A stretch of DNA of 64,000 nucleotides from Odontesthes bonariensis (Eukaryota > Chordata > Actinopteri > Atheriniformes > Atherinopsidae), in assembly GCF_027942865.1 (NCBI RefSeq), contig NC_134524.1, forward strand, positions 5,974,536 to 6,038,535, written 5' to 3'. A program made the translations under genes and the position numbers. This document shows positions 54,021 to 64,000 of the stretch, in pieces; position 1 is the stretch's first letter; each line of letters opens with the position of its first letter. The notes below the pieces were generated by a model that was given only the letters and a program-made list of their open reading frames with translations, had not been told where the DNA came from and did not search any database.

Positions 54021-56280
54021 GTGCAGTAAAGTACCAAAGCAAAGACGATGCTGGAGTTGGCTTCCTCTTTACAGCTTCCGTACAAAGGATGCGCATACTG
54101 GGCAGCCTCACTGCTCTTATTTCTGAGGTGAGGTCCTCCGCGTTTAGCACAATATATGGCCGGTCAGATCAGGACTGAATTACTCTACAGAGGCCACACA
54201 GTCATTAAAGCACACTTCGGTGATTTTTAATTATTCTATTAATGAAATGGCCCTTTATGCAAGTCACTTTAATTTGTGAATCCAAAGCCAAACAAGAGCA
54301 GCAGGCGTCTTTAGTTCAAAAGACGGAAGTGAATCACCACCGTGACTACAGTCATATTCGCTTTTCTTACGAACCAAACCCCCCCAACGCTGTTTTAGTA
54401 CAAGTCACACCTCCACTCCAGCCGCGCGCAGGTGGACAATAAGCCGCACGCTCGTATCAACAGAAAGAGGCGCTTTAAAAGCTGATTGAGTAACTTTCAG
54501 CGCTGCAACAGGCATCCAGGGACCGTCTGCAAAGTATAACAACTAGTTATAAAATGATCCAATAATTCCCCTCTAACAGACTCTAAGACCACCAAAATCA
54601 CTGGTGACGCGGTGGTCTCCTGTAATAACAAAACAGCAGTTCGACTGACTGTGCGTAAAAGTCACTTTACGCACCACAAGTGCCACCGGGAGAGAAAAAG
54701 AAGAGAAATAATCCAAAATTATTATTATTATTATTGCAAAAGCGTGAGCACGCGGCCTCACTATTTATCGTTGTGGTGGTGGGTTGGACACGCTGAGGGT
54801 GAGCTGGAAACATCTGGCAGAGGCCCCTGTCCCTGAGATCTTCAACACAAACCTCCAGGAGAATGTTTCTCACCTCCTTCCACCCATATACCTGAAGGAC
54901 ATCTCTCAGACCCAGGAGGGTGGGGCAAAGAATGACGGAGCAAAGCCCCACAGAGAACAATGCAAAGGATTCTCCTCAAAGCTCAGAGCAGAAGTACAGT
55001 TGTAGTGGCCTTACAAATGAAACGTCTGAGCCTGGCACGGAACAACTTCTACGCTGAGAGTTTAATGCATTTTACATGCTTCATTTGAATAAATGGTCTG
55101 AGGTGACTTTGGTGACACTACAGCGTGTGAGACTTATGTTTCAGTATGTTGTTAACACACACCTACTCACCCGGTGTACTTTATATAGACGGTCCCTGAG
55201 CCAAAAGCATCGTCTAATACCGGACACCTGCTGGCAGCCTGTGTGCCGGTTTCACTCGGTTTCTCTCGGTTTCTCTCGGTTTCACTCGGCTTCTGAGGTC
55301 CACTGCCGCCCCTGTCTGCATCAAAGCGACAAGGGAATAGATAAAGTATACAGTAGTTTGGTTAAATAATAAGCCTTTACAAAGGCAGACATGTAAACAG
55401 GCTACCTAGTGAGTGCTTCTCGTGCTTGTTTGTGTTTAAAAAGTATTGCATCATTATTATGACGGAAGGGCTGATGGTTTCATAAAAAAGAGTCTTCTAT
55501 GAATCTGTACATGTGAATGTGCATTCTTATTCTTATTGTACTCGCTAAATGTGTTTTTATGTTGTTATATTGTCAAAGATGCAACACAATCCAGGCAATA
55601 GACCTTTGCAGTTGCCAAAATCTGACTTCTGATCTTCTCCGTTGTAAGACAGTGTCTGCCTTAAAATGGAGTAAAATCGAGTTATTTTGTGCAGGTTACA
55701 TCCCATCAAGTTCTTTCCACCTTCTCCTTTCACCTTTGCATGACAAATAGCCTTGAGAATGGGGTCAAATGAAGTCTTTTTGAAGGGATACTTACTAAAA
55801 GACCTACTTCCCAACACCGATAAAATCAATGAAACGTCCAACTTTAAACACAAACAGTTATTTAATTTGTATGTAGGCATTACATCAGTCTCTTTTTTTT
55901 CATTTTATTTTCAATGCACAGTAATTTAAGCTCCCGACGCACATCTGCAGGATTATGAGGATTTTGATATCCTCCAAAATCAGTCCGACGACCTCTTGTG
56001 GTGAGACATGAAAACAGCGTGAAAAGCGCAGTGAGAACAGGTTCACCCTGCAGGATGCTGCAGGATGCTGCAGGACTGAACGACATGACAGTGAGACAGC
56101 TTGGCATTCATTTGGTTGATAATGCTCACGACAAGTTCAACTGGCCGTTTTCTGTATGTTGTTCAAGCACACATCAAAACACTGTAAAAGTTTCCATCCT
56201 GCAACTAAACCTATTCTAAGATATGCAGCTGTCACTGTGGTCAGTAATAAAACGTGTTGTAGGTATTTTTTCAAGTCTAT
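54021..56280. other. No gene supported
   Basis: Contains a short CTCGGTTTCTCT-type 11-bp repeat at about 55250-55295 and scattered open frames (for example 54784-55005) without recognised domains. Confidence 0.4.
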
Positions 56281-56284
56281 ATTT

Positions 56285-56865
56285 TCAACATTAAGCCAAT
56301 AAGTGGAAAGACTCAGCGCAGTAAAGTATCCTCAACATGAAATGAAGTCTCACTTACTCTGGCTTCCAGTCAGTCACAGAATAGATTTTAAAAGCCTGCT
56401 GATGGTTTACATCTGTGATCTGTTCAGAGAATATAAAGCCAGCAGAGCTCTTAGATCCAAGGACTCAGGTCAGCTGGTCCAGTCCAGAGTCCAGACTAAA
56501 CATGGAGAAGCAGCATTTAGCTGTTATGCTGCAAACAAGTGGAACAAACTGCCAGTGGAGATTAAACTTTCACCAAATGGAGACATTTTTAAATCCAGCT
56601 TAAAAACATTTCTTTTCTCATGAGTCTATGCATGAAATCTGCACGATATCTTTGAACTTATCTAGACTGTTGCTGGTTTTTAAATTCATTTAAATGATTT
56701 TATTTGTTTCTCTTTATATTCTTTTATGTATTTTTAATGCTTCTTCCACTCCCTGCTGCAATGCTTTTATTTTATGTGAAGCACTTTGGATTGTTTGTAC
56801 ATGAAATGTGCTACAAATAAATTTGATTTGATTTGATTTGATTTGATTTGATTTGATTTGATTTG
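56285..56865 (+). pseudogene. L2-like LINE 3' end with (GATTT)n tail
   Basis: [19 protein letters not shown], then [20 protein letters not shown] and LKTFLFS, nearly identical to the C-terminus of the LINE in gene A. It ends in eight GATTT units (56818-56864). This insertion is on the opposite strand. Confidence 0.8.
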
Positions 56866-56916
56866 CACGGTCGTAGCAGTTAAACTGTGCAACCGATGTG
56901 CCAAATTTCCATCCAT

Positions 56917-57400
56917 TCAAGCCGTGGCTGAGTGATGCATCTCTGAAATATCTGTAATAAAACAGCAGCCGTCTTTGATGAGCTGCTTCACAGTTTGCTC
57001 AGTTGCTTTGAGTCTCTGGTTCCGGTGCTGCTTCCCCAGCAGATTGTACTCTCCACCACAGATATGCAGCATCCTGGTGCAGACAGTAACGGAGTTTAGC
57101 TTCCTCAAGAAGAACAGTCTGTTCCATCCTTTGTTGAGGATGGCCTCGGTGCTGCATTGTCCAAATAAACCCCAGATCTCTGTATTCCTCAACCGCCTCT
57201 TCTTTGTTTTGATTGATGAGGTGATTGATCCCACACCAGGCCACAAAGTGATCAACCGGTTCTCTGTACTCTGCCTCTTGTCCATCGCTGCTGCACCCAA
57301 CACCCGCAGAGTCATCAGAGCATTTCTGACTCTGAGTCGTCTTACATCCGGACAGGTATATGTTCCTGTGGTAATGTCTCAGTGAAACATAATGCTGCAC
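56917..57400 (-). pseudogene. Decayed Rex1/CR1/L2-like LINE reverse transcriptase
   Basis: One minus frame reads YREPVDHFVAWCGINHLINQ and the next GWNRLFFLRKLNSVTVCTRM. These are successive landmarks just downstream of the YxDD box in this LINE group. A frameshift separates them and stops follow. Confidence 0.6.
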
Positions 57401-57826
57401 TCTTCACATTCTTCCCGAGGGCTCCAAGCTTGTCCATTTAGTCTCCTAATGATCTGAAGTTCTCCATCATACAGACCTGCTCAGTACTTTATCTTTTTTT
57501 TCTCTTCGCCTGACATCCATGGAGTTAAACTCACTGGGGATCTTTTTTCCGCCTTCAGTTGACGTTTGGAAAGCTACATAAGCTGCTCCCGTTTGCGTTG
57601 GCATGGTAACTAATCACAACAGATGTTTAAAACTGTCAAAAACACGAGGATGAGAACCATCCAAAATCACACTTTTGCAGGGGATAAAAAAAATGGAATA
57701 CAACTTAAACAATGAAAAATACACATAAATCTGTTGGAGCTGCTGCAGCTTGCTGCCAGCTTTCCACTGCTCATGCCTCTTGGCCTTGAGGCCTCCTATT
57801 TGTCCTCTTGGTGGTGCTGTGACTTC

Positions 57827-58189
57827 TTATTTAATCGGCTTCTGCAACAGACTGTACACCGTATCGATTTGTGTCGAGTGCTGTGGCTCATCCGAGAAGA
57901 CAGCCTCTGAGGCCGGAGTCTCTTGTGTGTTCTTGTGTCCCGCGGAATCCTTCTTGCCGTCACTCTTGGAACGAGAGGCCGCCGGTTTGGGGATGCTGTA
58001 AACGGTGTCAGCTTTCTGGCTTTCCCTGGAGAACTGCTCCTCCCTTGGGATGCTGCGCTCTCTGGGATGACCGACATCGACGTTCTCATACGAAGCTTCG
58101 CTACAGGAAGATGTGGAGGCCCTGGCCTCCGGTTGTGTCTGCTCCTCTAACGGCCCGCTTTGTATCAAACCTGCGGTGGATGTTGCTGC
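57827..58189 (-). CDS. Gene C cytoplasmic tail exon
   Basis: Single phase-0 exon; tyrosines in ASYENVDV, DTVYSIPKP and DTVYSLLQKP. The stop TAA is at 57829-57827. Confidence 0.8.
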   Translation of the reverse strand, partial: AATSTAGLIQSGPLEEQTQPEARASTSSCSEASYENVDVGHPRERSIPREEQFSRESQKADTVYSIPKPAASRSKSDGKKDSAGHKNTQETPASEAVFSDEPQHSTQIDTVYSLLQKPIK

Positions 58190-60914
58190 CTGAAAATGAT
58201 GCAGGGAAAGGAGAAGTCTTCCTCAGAGCACATCGCATATTTCCAACTGTGTCCTGACATCCAAACGTGGACGTGTTACACTAATAAAATCACAAGATAA
58301 AACATTATATTTTGCTTTATGGCTCATGGTACCTGATTTTTGCATCTTGATAAAGATAAAGCGAACACCAACACCAACAGAAGCACCAACGCAAGCACAA
58401 CAGCAACAATCCCATTTACTGGGGGGTGCGGCCATTTTTCTTGGGGTTCATCAGTTTTTTTCCTGACACCTGCAAACAAACAAAGAAAGATCACTGCAGC
58501 AAACTAACATTTAACAGATTATCATCAAAATTTAACCCTTGTGCGGTCTTAATAGAATAGATTAGAAGTACTTTATTCATCCCAGCTGGGAAATTACTTC
58601 GCAGTTATAGCATACAGACAAGTAAAAATAAAAAATAAATTAAATAAAAATAAATAAAGAAAAATAAATTAAAAAATAAAAGAAAAATAATAAGAAGAAA
58701 AAATAAATAAATAAATAAATAAAATAAATAAAATTTAGAATAATTAAAAATTAAAAATCAAAAAAACATTCTGTTTACTCCCCTTGTCCTATGGGTCAAA
58801 AATGACCCAAAATAAAGCAACTTAATTGAATTTTAAATCCAAAATCTATTTTGTATGAGGAAACCACCTGTTATTTATCTATTCAACTCAATTCAATACA
58901 TTTTTTATCATGTATTTTTTGTTACACAATACAAAAAGACAATCACCAGTTTTCAGGATTACACTTTTTTTTTTTTTTTACCACAAACCAACTGTCAGTT
59001 GGACCAACAGTTTTCTTGTTTTCTCAGTTTTCTTTTACATAATAAAGGTTTATTATTGCTATTATATAAATGTAAAGTAATTACTTCTGAATTAATTATA
59101 TTGAAAGGGAAAAAAACAGTGAACTTTTTTCTGGTGTTTAAATGTTTTTATAATTCACGGGTCAAAAATGACCCATAAGACAATCTTTGTACCCTAGTGG
59201 TGTACAGCCCACATGGAAACATAAACAAAAATAAAGTCTGACTTTTTCTAATGATGGGGTCCTTTTAGGAAAAGTCATAACATTTCAAGTTGGAAAAAGA
59301 TAGTTTAAGGTGTTTTTTCTACAGCTAAACATGGTAGTGGCTCACTTTTGACCCGCAGGACAACAGGAGGGTTAAACTAACAGGGAATGTGACCAACACA
59401 GCGATCTTACCTTCAGGTCAATAAGCATGTGAATGATATATGAACTGCTCATTTCATTCATACTCACACAGCGTTCCCATGCTTTCTGTGACGTTATTTC
59501 TGCTAACACGGTTGTTGCCACTGCAGACAACAGTTCTGTTGTCAGAGAAGATGGTGATGTTGAGCTCCCCGAAGGACTTCAGAGACGGCCTGCAGCCGTC
59601 TTCATCGCAGACGGACCACAGCGAGTCACCGTGGAAGGAGCAGTTCACTGCGACGCTGCAGGATCCTGCAGACAGGTTGCTGGGACGCTCTGACATCACA
59701 GTCATCACTGGTCTGGGAACCATTTCTGCAACACAAGCAGACGCAGTCCAGACATGAGGGCTACCAGCCAGAAATCATACTTTCAGACATGTGTCCAGAG
59801 TTGCTTTAGAGAAATGAGAGGGAGTGAAAACCCTTGTTGTAGGTAAAGATAGCAAAGGAGGACCAACCTTGGACAAAGATTTGGTGTGTCTCTAACACTG
59901 ATGAGAAGTTATAGGTAGTGAATGAGACTTCGTAGATGCCGGCGTCTTCCTCAGTGAGCTTTTCTACACAAATGGAGAGGTTGGCAGCACCAAGCCTCAC
60001 TCTGTCTTTATAGCTGGGATGGATGCCTCGTGAAGAATAAAGAACTTTACCAGAAAACTTCCACGAAGCATCAAAATACGGAGGCGGCTTCATGACTTTT
60101 AGACACACCGTGCTGTTTTTCAGACAGTAATACGTCGTTGAAGGGTCTCCTGCCGTGATTCCTAAGAGCGATAGACTAAAATAAATTCATCATCATCTTT
60201 ACAAAAGCACAACAGCATGACTGAAGTAGGTGTTGCTTCTGTGGATAAACACCAAACCTGTTTAACTTGTCAGCTTGGAAATAAAGTCACAGATATAACT
60301 GAACAGCAGCTTAATGATCGTATGATAGCTCACTAATGATAACTTTATGAGAAAAGTAACATTTCTCTGTTTTCACTGGAAAAAATCAAAGTCTTACCAA
60401 GTATATTTGTCTCATTTCTAGTCCAAATATCTCATTACACTTAATATCAGACACAACTGCCGAACAAGTACCATTTCAGCCAGATATAGGGACTGGTTTG
60501 AAGACAATACATCTGGAATATCTTGTTAAGTGAAAAAGTCTTGAAAACAAATTGTTTTGAGTCATATCATATGAAACAAGCTTTTTTTTACATTTGAAGA
60601 GGTTTTTAAGCCAATTTCAAGATCACTTTTATCTCAAAGGTCCCAAATATCACATCTTATTTCAAGAAATCTTGACAAGCCGATTTTCACTAGTTCCATT
60701 GGCAGATTGTATTGCTTATTAGCCAAAATGTCTTGTATTTATTGTTTTTTTAACTTGTTTTTGGAGGGGCATTTTTTCCAGCGTTCATCGTGGAACCAAG
60801 ACAAAATTCACAAGTTCTGACATTTAACACGATAACAAGATAACATGTGATGCAGTTCATCTTACCTGTGAAAATCCAACAACTTAGCAGAAGGATCATT
60901 TCTAAGACGCCCAT
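57827..60914 (-). CDS. Gene C: CD2/SLAM-family receptor
   Basis: Five coding exons: 60914-60866, 60161-59868, 59725-59468, 58469-58333, 58189-57827 (1101 bases, 366 codons plus stop, junction phases 1,1,1,0). Order: signal peptide (MGVLEMILLLSCWIFT); IgV domain in which the DSGxYxC position reads DAGIYEV, so the canonical disulfide is missing as in CD2/SLAM receptors; IgC2 domain with six cysteines; stalk; transmembrane helix; 120-residue tail. Tail motifs are SYENV, TVYSIP and TVYSLL. The last matches TxYxx(V/I/L), the ITSM that binds SAP-type SH2 adaptors. Length and layout fit SLAMF members. The ligand, perhaps another SLAM protein, is unknown. Intron 3 holds a TTAA element and intron 1 a CACTGG element. 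Which SLAMF member it is cannot be decided. Confidence 0.8.
58333..58469 (-). CDS. Gene C stalk and transmembrane exon
   Basis: VRKKTDEPQEKWPHPP, then about 25 hydrophobic residues starting GIVAVVLALVLLL, then SRCKNQ. Confidence 0.8.
58532..59375. mobile_element. TTAA-flanked element with GGGTCAAAAATGACCC palindromes
   Basis: TTAA at 58532-58535 and 59372-59375 followed inward by CCCTTGTGCGG and (complement) CCCTCCTGTTG. GGGTCAAAAATGACCC occurs near 58793 and 59159. A LINE-tail-like piece (TACTTTATTCATCCCAGC) and its A-rich stretch (58560-58760) are nested inside. It lies in intron 3 of gene C. Confidence 0.65.
58629..58760. repeat. A-rich (AAAT)n low-complexity tract
   Basis: Runs of AAATA/AAAAT following the LINE-tail-like piece, likely its expanded tail. 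Confidence 0.85.
59468..59725 (-). CDS. Gene C IgC2 domain
   Basis: Contains RPVMTVMSER, GSCSVAVNCSF, LWSVCDEDGC, FSDNRTVVCSG and a terminal cysteine codon split with the next exon. The extra cysteine pair is usual in SLAM membrane-proximal domains. Confidence 0.8.
59868..60161 (-). CDS. Gene C IgV domain
   Basis: Contains STVCLKVM, ASWKFSGKVLYSS, YKDRVRL, LSICVEKLTEEDAGIYEVSF and ends IFVQ. The B- and F-strand disulfide is not formed in the usual way. The donor is GTTGGT. Confidence 0.8.
60374..60783 (+). mobile_element. CACTGG-family miniature element, copy 6
   Basis: Full length, in intron 1 of gene C. The broken exon-1 duplicate at 53.8 kb lacks it and so shows the pre-insertion sequence. 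Confidence 0.85.
60866..60914 (-). CDS. Gene C exon 1, signal peptide
   Basis: Forty-nine bases, phase 1, GTAAG donor. Confidence 0.8.
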
Positions 60915-61187
60915 AGTTAACAAATGATCAAGTGCAGAACGAGAAACATGAGCAGCATATCAACTGGCGCAGGAAACGCTCAGTGTGGCGAACCGAAGAG
61001 AGCAGCTGCTCAAGACAGTTCAAAGTCCAGGAAGTGAAACAGCTCCATTTTCTCACATCATATGAGTACCAGCATCACACCAGCAGAAAATGCATCAGAA
61101 TCCCTGCAAATGTTGCTATGTTCGCTGCTATGTTCAGTAATGGTGCTTTTTCACCTGATTTTGCACACAATGTGAGATCATAGTGTG

Positions 61188-61190
<3 letters not shown>
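60915..61190. promoter_or_regulatory. Upstream flank of gene C (promoter position, no motif identified)
   Basis: The first 80 bases match the flank of the broken exon copy (GAGTGCAGAACA). No TATA or Inr was identified with confidence. Confidence 0.2.
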
Positions 61191-61227
<37 letters not shown>

Positions 61228-61298
61228 AATGCTGTCAGTGTGTGTGTGTGTGTGTGTGTGTGAATGCTGTCAGTGTGTGTGTGTGTGTGTGTGTGTGA
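61191..61298. repeat. (GT)n microsatellite in three blocks
   Basis: GT runs separated by two copies of GAATGCTGTCA, suggesting duplication of a repeat plus its flank. Confidence 0.95.
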
Positions 61299-61873
61299 TA
61301 TGAAAGGTGTGGGTATCTTTTTCCTTTTTTTGAAATGTATTTTTGGGCAGGGTGGAGGAGGGGAGTTTCTATGATTTCTGTAGAGAGAAAAACAGGTCTT
61401 TGTACCGAGTCACACTGTCTAACTTTGGATCTTGAAGTCTTTGCACTAATAAAGTAATTTTTTTTACCTTTAAGTGTCACTGCACACTAAAGTACGCTGT
61501 GAAAACAATCCAAACTGTGAGCTGCATCAGGCATCAGGGCTCAAACGACTGCCAAACTCAAGAATATTGAAGTAAGAAAGAATAGTTTTTGTCCCTGAGT
61601 GAATAAAATCATGGCAATGAGTAGGTGAGCGTGTATTTTTCGTTATAGATTCGTTCTGTAACACATTGAACACGAAAACATCGTGTTTTATCGGCGCTGG
61701 TTGTGTTACTGCTTGGCAGCGAGCTGTTGCCAGGGACCCAAAGCAGAGGCCTCCAGCTAAAGAAAAGCGTTAGAACAGTTAAAGAAGATCTATTATATAT
61801 TCTTTTAACAACAACCACGGATGTGGCACTCGCTCTATACCACAGAGGAGCCTCTCAGGAAGGAGTGTTTGCA
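61299..61873. other. No gene seen
   Basis: No supportable exon or repeat. Confidence 0.45.
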
Positions 61874-62287
61874 CACTGGAAGAAATTAAAGTCTTACCAA
61901 GTATATTTGTCTCATTTCTAGTTAAAATATATCATTACACAAAATATCAGACACAACTGCCTAACAAGTACCATTTCAGCCAGATATAGGGACTTGTTTG
62001 AAGACAATACATCTGGAATATCTTGTTAAATGAAAAAGTCTTGAAAAGAAATTGTTTTGAGTCGGATTTCATATGAAACAAGCTTTTTAGACATTTGAAG
62101 AGGTTTTTAAGCTAATTTCAAGATCACTTTTATCTCAAAAGTCCTAAATATCACATCTTATTTCAAGAAATCTTGACAAGCCGATTTTCACTAGTTCCAT
62201 TGGCAGATTTTTTTGCTTATTTCAAACGAAAACGTCTCGTTTTTGTTGTTTTTCGTACTCATTTTTGGAGGGGCATTTTTTCCAGTG
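61874..62287 (+). mobile_element. CACTGG-family miniature element, copy 7
   Basis: CACTGGAAGAAAT at left (one change) and TTTTTTCCAGTG at right. Confidence 0.85.
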
Positions 62288-63189
62288 TGTGAACTGATTC
62301 AGAAGGCAAAGCATCGTATCGTTGGGCTCCATGTGTATTTTGGACGTTATCATAATTTCTTATGCACACAAAATCAGTAAATGCAGGTAAAACAATCGAT
62401 TATTTATCAGTCGCTCTCATGTAAACAGGAGATGATGCAAAAATCAGGAAATTGTTATATAGACACATAGAAACTTTGCAAACAATACATTTATTAAAAG
62501 AGGCACTTAGAAGATACACTCACAGTTAGAGTGATGAGCTTCCTTTATGTAAAGTGACCCGTGAAGCATTCAGCTGCTCTGCAACCTGTCACCAGGCAGC
62601 TTTTTCATCGGGTTTGTCTCAGGATTTTAGTTGAACTGGGACACTTACTGTCATCGTACCGCCTGAAGAACATCTTTAAAAAGGGATCATTGTCATTTTG
62701 AATTATAACGGAGAGTTGACCTTCAACTTTTTTCATTATTGTTGGTCATGTGGTCAAAAACAACTTCGTAAAGTGCTGATTTCACATGAAGTCGGTTTGT
62801 TGGAGCAATAATTACATTTTAAATTCATTATCAATGAATTGAACTATATTCTAGTTCTTTTACACCAGTACCGTCGTTTTAGGTGTTTAATGCTTTTGTT
62901 ACTGCCACAACATAAGGAAAGTAATTTGGACTCTGTAAAAAAATGACAGCAGTAAAAAGACAGACATGCTCCACTTTACAGAAATAAAAACGTGCATACA
63001 CAGCAGTTACCACAACACAACCTTTTTTGGGCTCAAATAGTTTCGGGATGTCATTAAAACAAAAATCTCTGTCTGAGCCCTGCACATGTACAGCCATGCA
63101 CATGATTTTTTTTTGTTGTTTCTTGTTGAAGAAGCTACAAAGATGACATTAAAAGTGGTGAACTGCAGTATCTCAGCCACCCAGGTGCT
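62288..63189. other. No gene seen
   Basis: AT-rich DNA without recognised features. Confidence 0.45.
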
Positions 63190-64000
63190 TTCGGGCCGGT
63201 TTCAAGTCGATTTCGGGTCGGTTTCAGGCCAGTTTCAGGCCTGTTTCAGGCCGGTTTCAAGCTGGTTTAAGGCCAGTTTCGGGACGGTTTCGGGCCGGTT
63301 TCAGGCCAGTTTCGGGCCAGTTTCGGGCCGGTTTCAGGCCGGTTTGAGGCCAGTTTCGGGCCGGTTTCAGGTTGGTTTCAGGCCGGTTTCAAGTCGATTT
63401 CGGGTCGGTTTCAGGCCAGTTTCAGGCCTGTTTCAGGCCTGTTTCAAGCTGGTTTCTGGCCAGTTTCGGGCCGGTTTCAGGCCGGTTTCAGGCCAGTTTC
63501 GGGCCGGTTTCAGATTGGTTTCAGGTCGGTTTCGGGCCGGTTTCGGGCCGGTTTTGGGCCGGTTTCAGGCCGGTTTCGGGCCGGTTTCAGGCCGGTTTCA
63601 AGCTGGTTTCAGGCCAGTTTCTGGCCAGTTTCGGGCCGGTTTCGGGTTGGTTTCAGGCCGGTTTCAGGCCGGTTTCGGGCCAGTTTCGGGCCGGTTTCAG
63701 GCCGGTTTCAGGCCAGTTTCGGGCCGGTTTCAGGTTGGTTTCAGGCCGGTTTCAGGTTGGTTTCAGGCCGGTTTCAGGGCCGGTTTCAGGCCAGTTTCGG
63801 GCCGGTTTCAGGCCGGTTTCAGGCCGGTTTCGGGCCGGTTTCGGGTTGGTTTCAGGCCGGTTTCAGGCCGGTTTCGGGCCGGTTTCAGGTTGGTTTCAGG
63901 CCGGTTTCAGGTTGGTTTCAGGCCGGTTTCAGGCCGTTTCGGGCCGGTTTCAGGCCAGTTTCGGGCCGGTTTCAGGTTGGTTTCAGGCCGGTTTCAGGTC
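63190..64000. repeat. 11-bp minisatellite (GGCCGGTTTCA type), reaches window edge
   Basis: About 73 tandem copies of an 11-base unit, variants mostly at GGC(C/T)(G/A/T)GTTTC(A/G). Early units repeat with a 187-base (17-unit) offset between 63204 and 63391. The right boundary lies outside the window. Confidence 0.95.

Noticed and set aside
54784..55005. Possible coding frame (DTLRVSWKHLAEAP)
   Set aside because: No domain, no splice partners and no repeat family identified.
55880..56107. Minus frame with GGYQNPHNPADVRREL, resembling a receptor tail
   Set aside because: It lacks an acceptor in a usable phase and any adjoining receptor exon; judged chance or element-derived.
57871..58257. 128-codon plus-strand frame
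   Set aside because: Antisense shadow of the gene C cytoplasmic exon.
59433..59757. Plus-strand frames of 86 and 105 codons
   Set aside because: Antisense to the gene C IgC2 exon, which has splice sites and a recognisable fold.
63190..64000. CRISPR-like array
   Set aside because: Units are 11 bp without spacers, in a fish genome: a minisatellite.

Overview
The window looks like nuclear DNA of a ray-finned fish, probably a percomorph. Genes are split into small exons with GT/AG junctions. The spaces between exons are packed with fish-type mobile elements: L2/Rex-like, RTE (Rex3-like) and Tx1-like LINEs, a BEL/Pao gag, Tc1 and hAT relics, TTAA-flanked miniature elements, tRNA-derived SINEs and solo LTRs. 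No bacterial or viral gene organisation is present.

Two complete tandem genes dominate, both on the minus strand: gene A (47470 to 34109, 17 coding exons, 821 codons) and gene B (28927 to 17495, 16 coding exons, 731 codons). I assembled both exon by exon from splice sites. Each chain closes in frame with consistent phases. Each encodes a split signal peptide, a row of Ig-like domains (seven in A, six in B), one transmembrane segment and a tail of small exons carrying tyrosine motifs, two of them canonical ITIMs per gene. This is the architecture of inhibitory Fc receptor-like (FCRL) proteins of leukocytes. A 169-base identical tract in one Ig exon pair points to recent gene conversion.

Gene C (60914 to 57827, minus, 5 coding exons, 366 codons) is a CD2/SLAM-family receptor: an IgV domain without the usual disulfide, a cysteine-rich IgC2 domain, a transmembrane helix and a tail with TVYS motifs of ITSM type. 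FCRL and SLAM families are neighbours on mammalian chromosome 1q too, so the window may preserve an old receptor neighbourhood. A broken copy of the gene C signal-peptide exon lies at 53.9 kb, and a relic FCRL-type Ig exon lies at 10.6 kb. The left edge holds the 5' exons of an unrecognised secreted or membrane protein (gene D, minus strand).

Layout: 1-4 kb gene D start plus hAT relic; 4.5-8.7 kb decayed LINE and a duplicated block with a solo LTR; 8.7-17.4 kb relic Ig exon and nested retroelements (R2/NeSL-like C-terminal fragment in a Tc1-like element, then BEL/Pao gag); 17.5-28.9 kb gene B; 29-34 kb miniature elements, Tx1 LINE, tandem repeat and a TIR element touching the gene A 3' end; 34.1-47.5 kb gene A; 47.5-57.5 kb elements and the broken exon copy; 57.8-60.9 kb gene C; 61-64 kb microsatellite, miniature element and a long 11-bp minisatellite reaching the window edge.

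No single undescribed system stands out as certain. The best leads are the converting FCRL pair, the FCRL-SLAM linkage, and several insertions whose target-site duplications or empty sites can be read directly.
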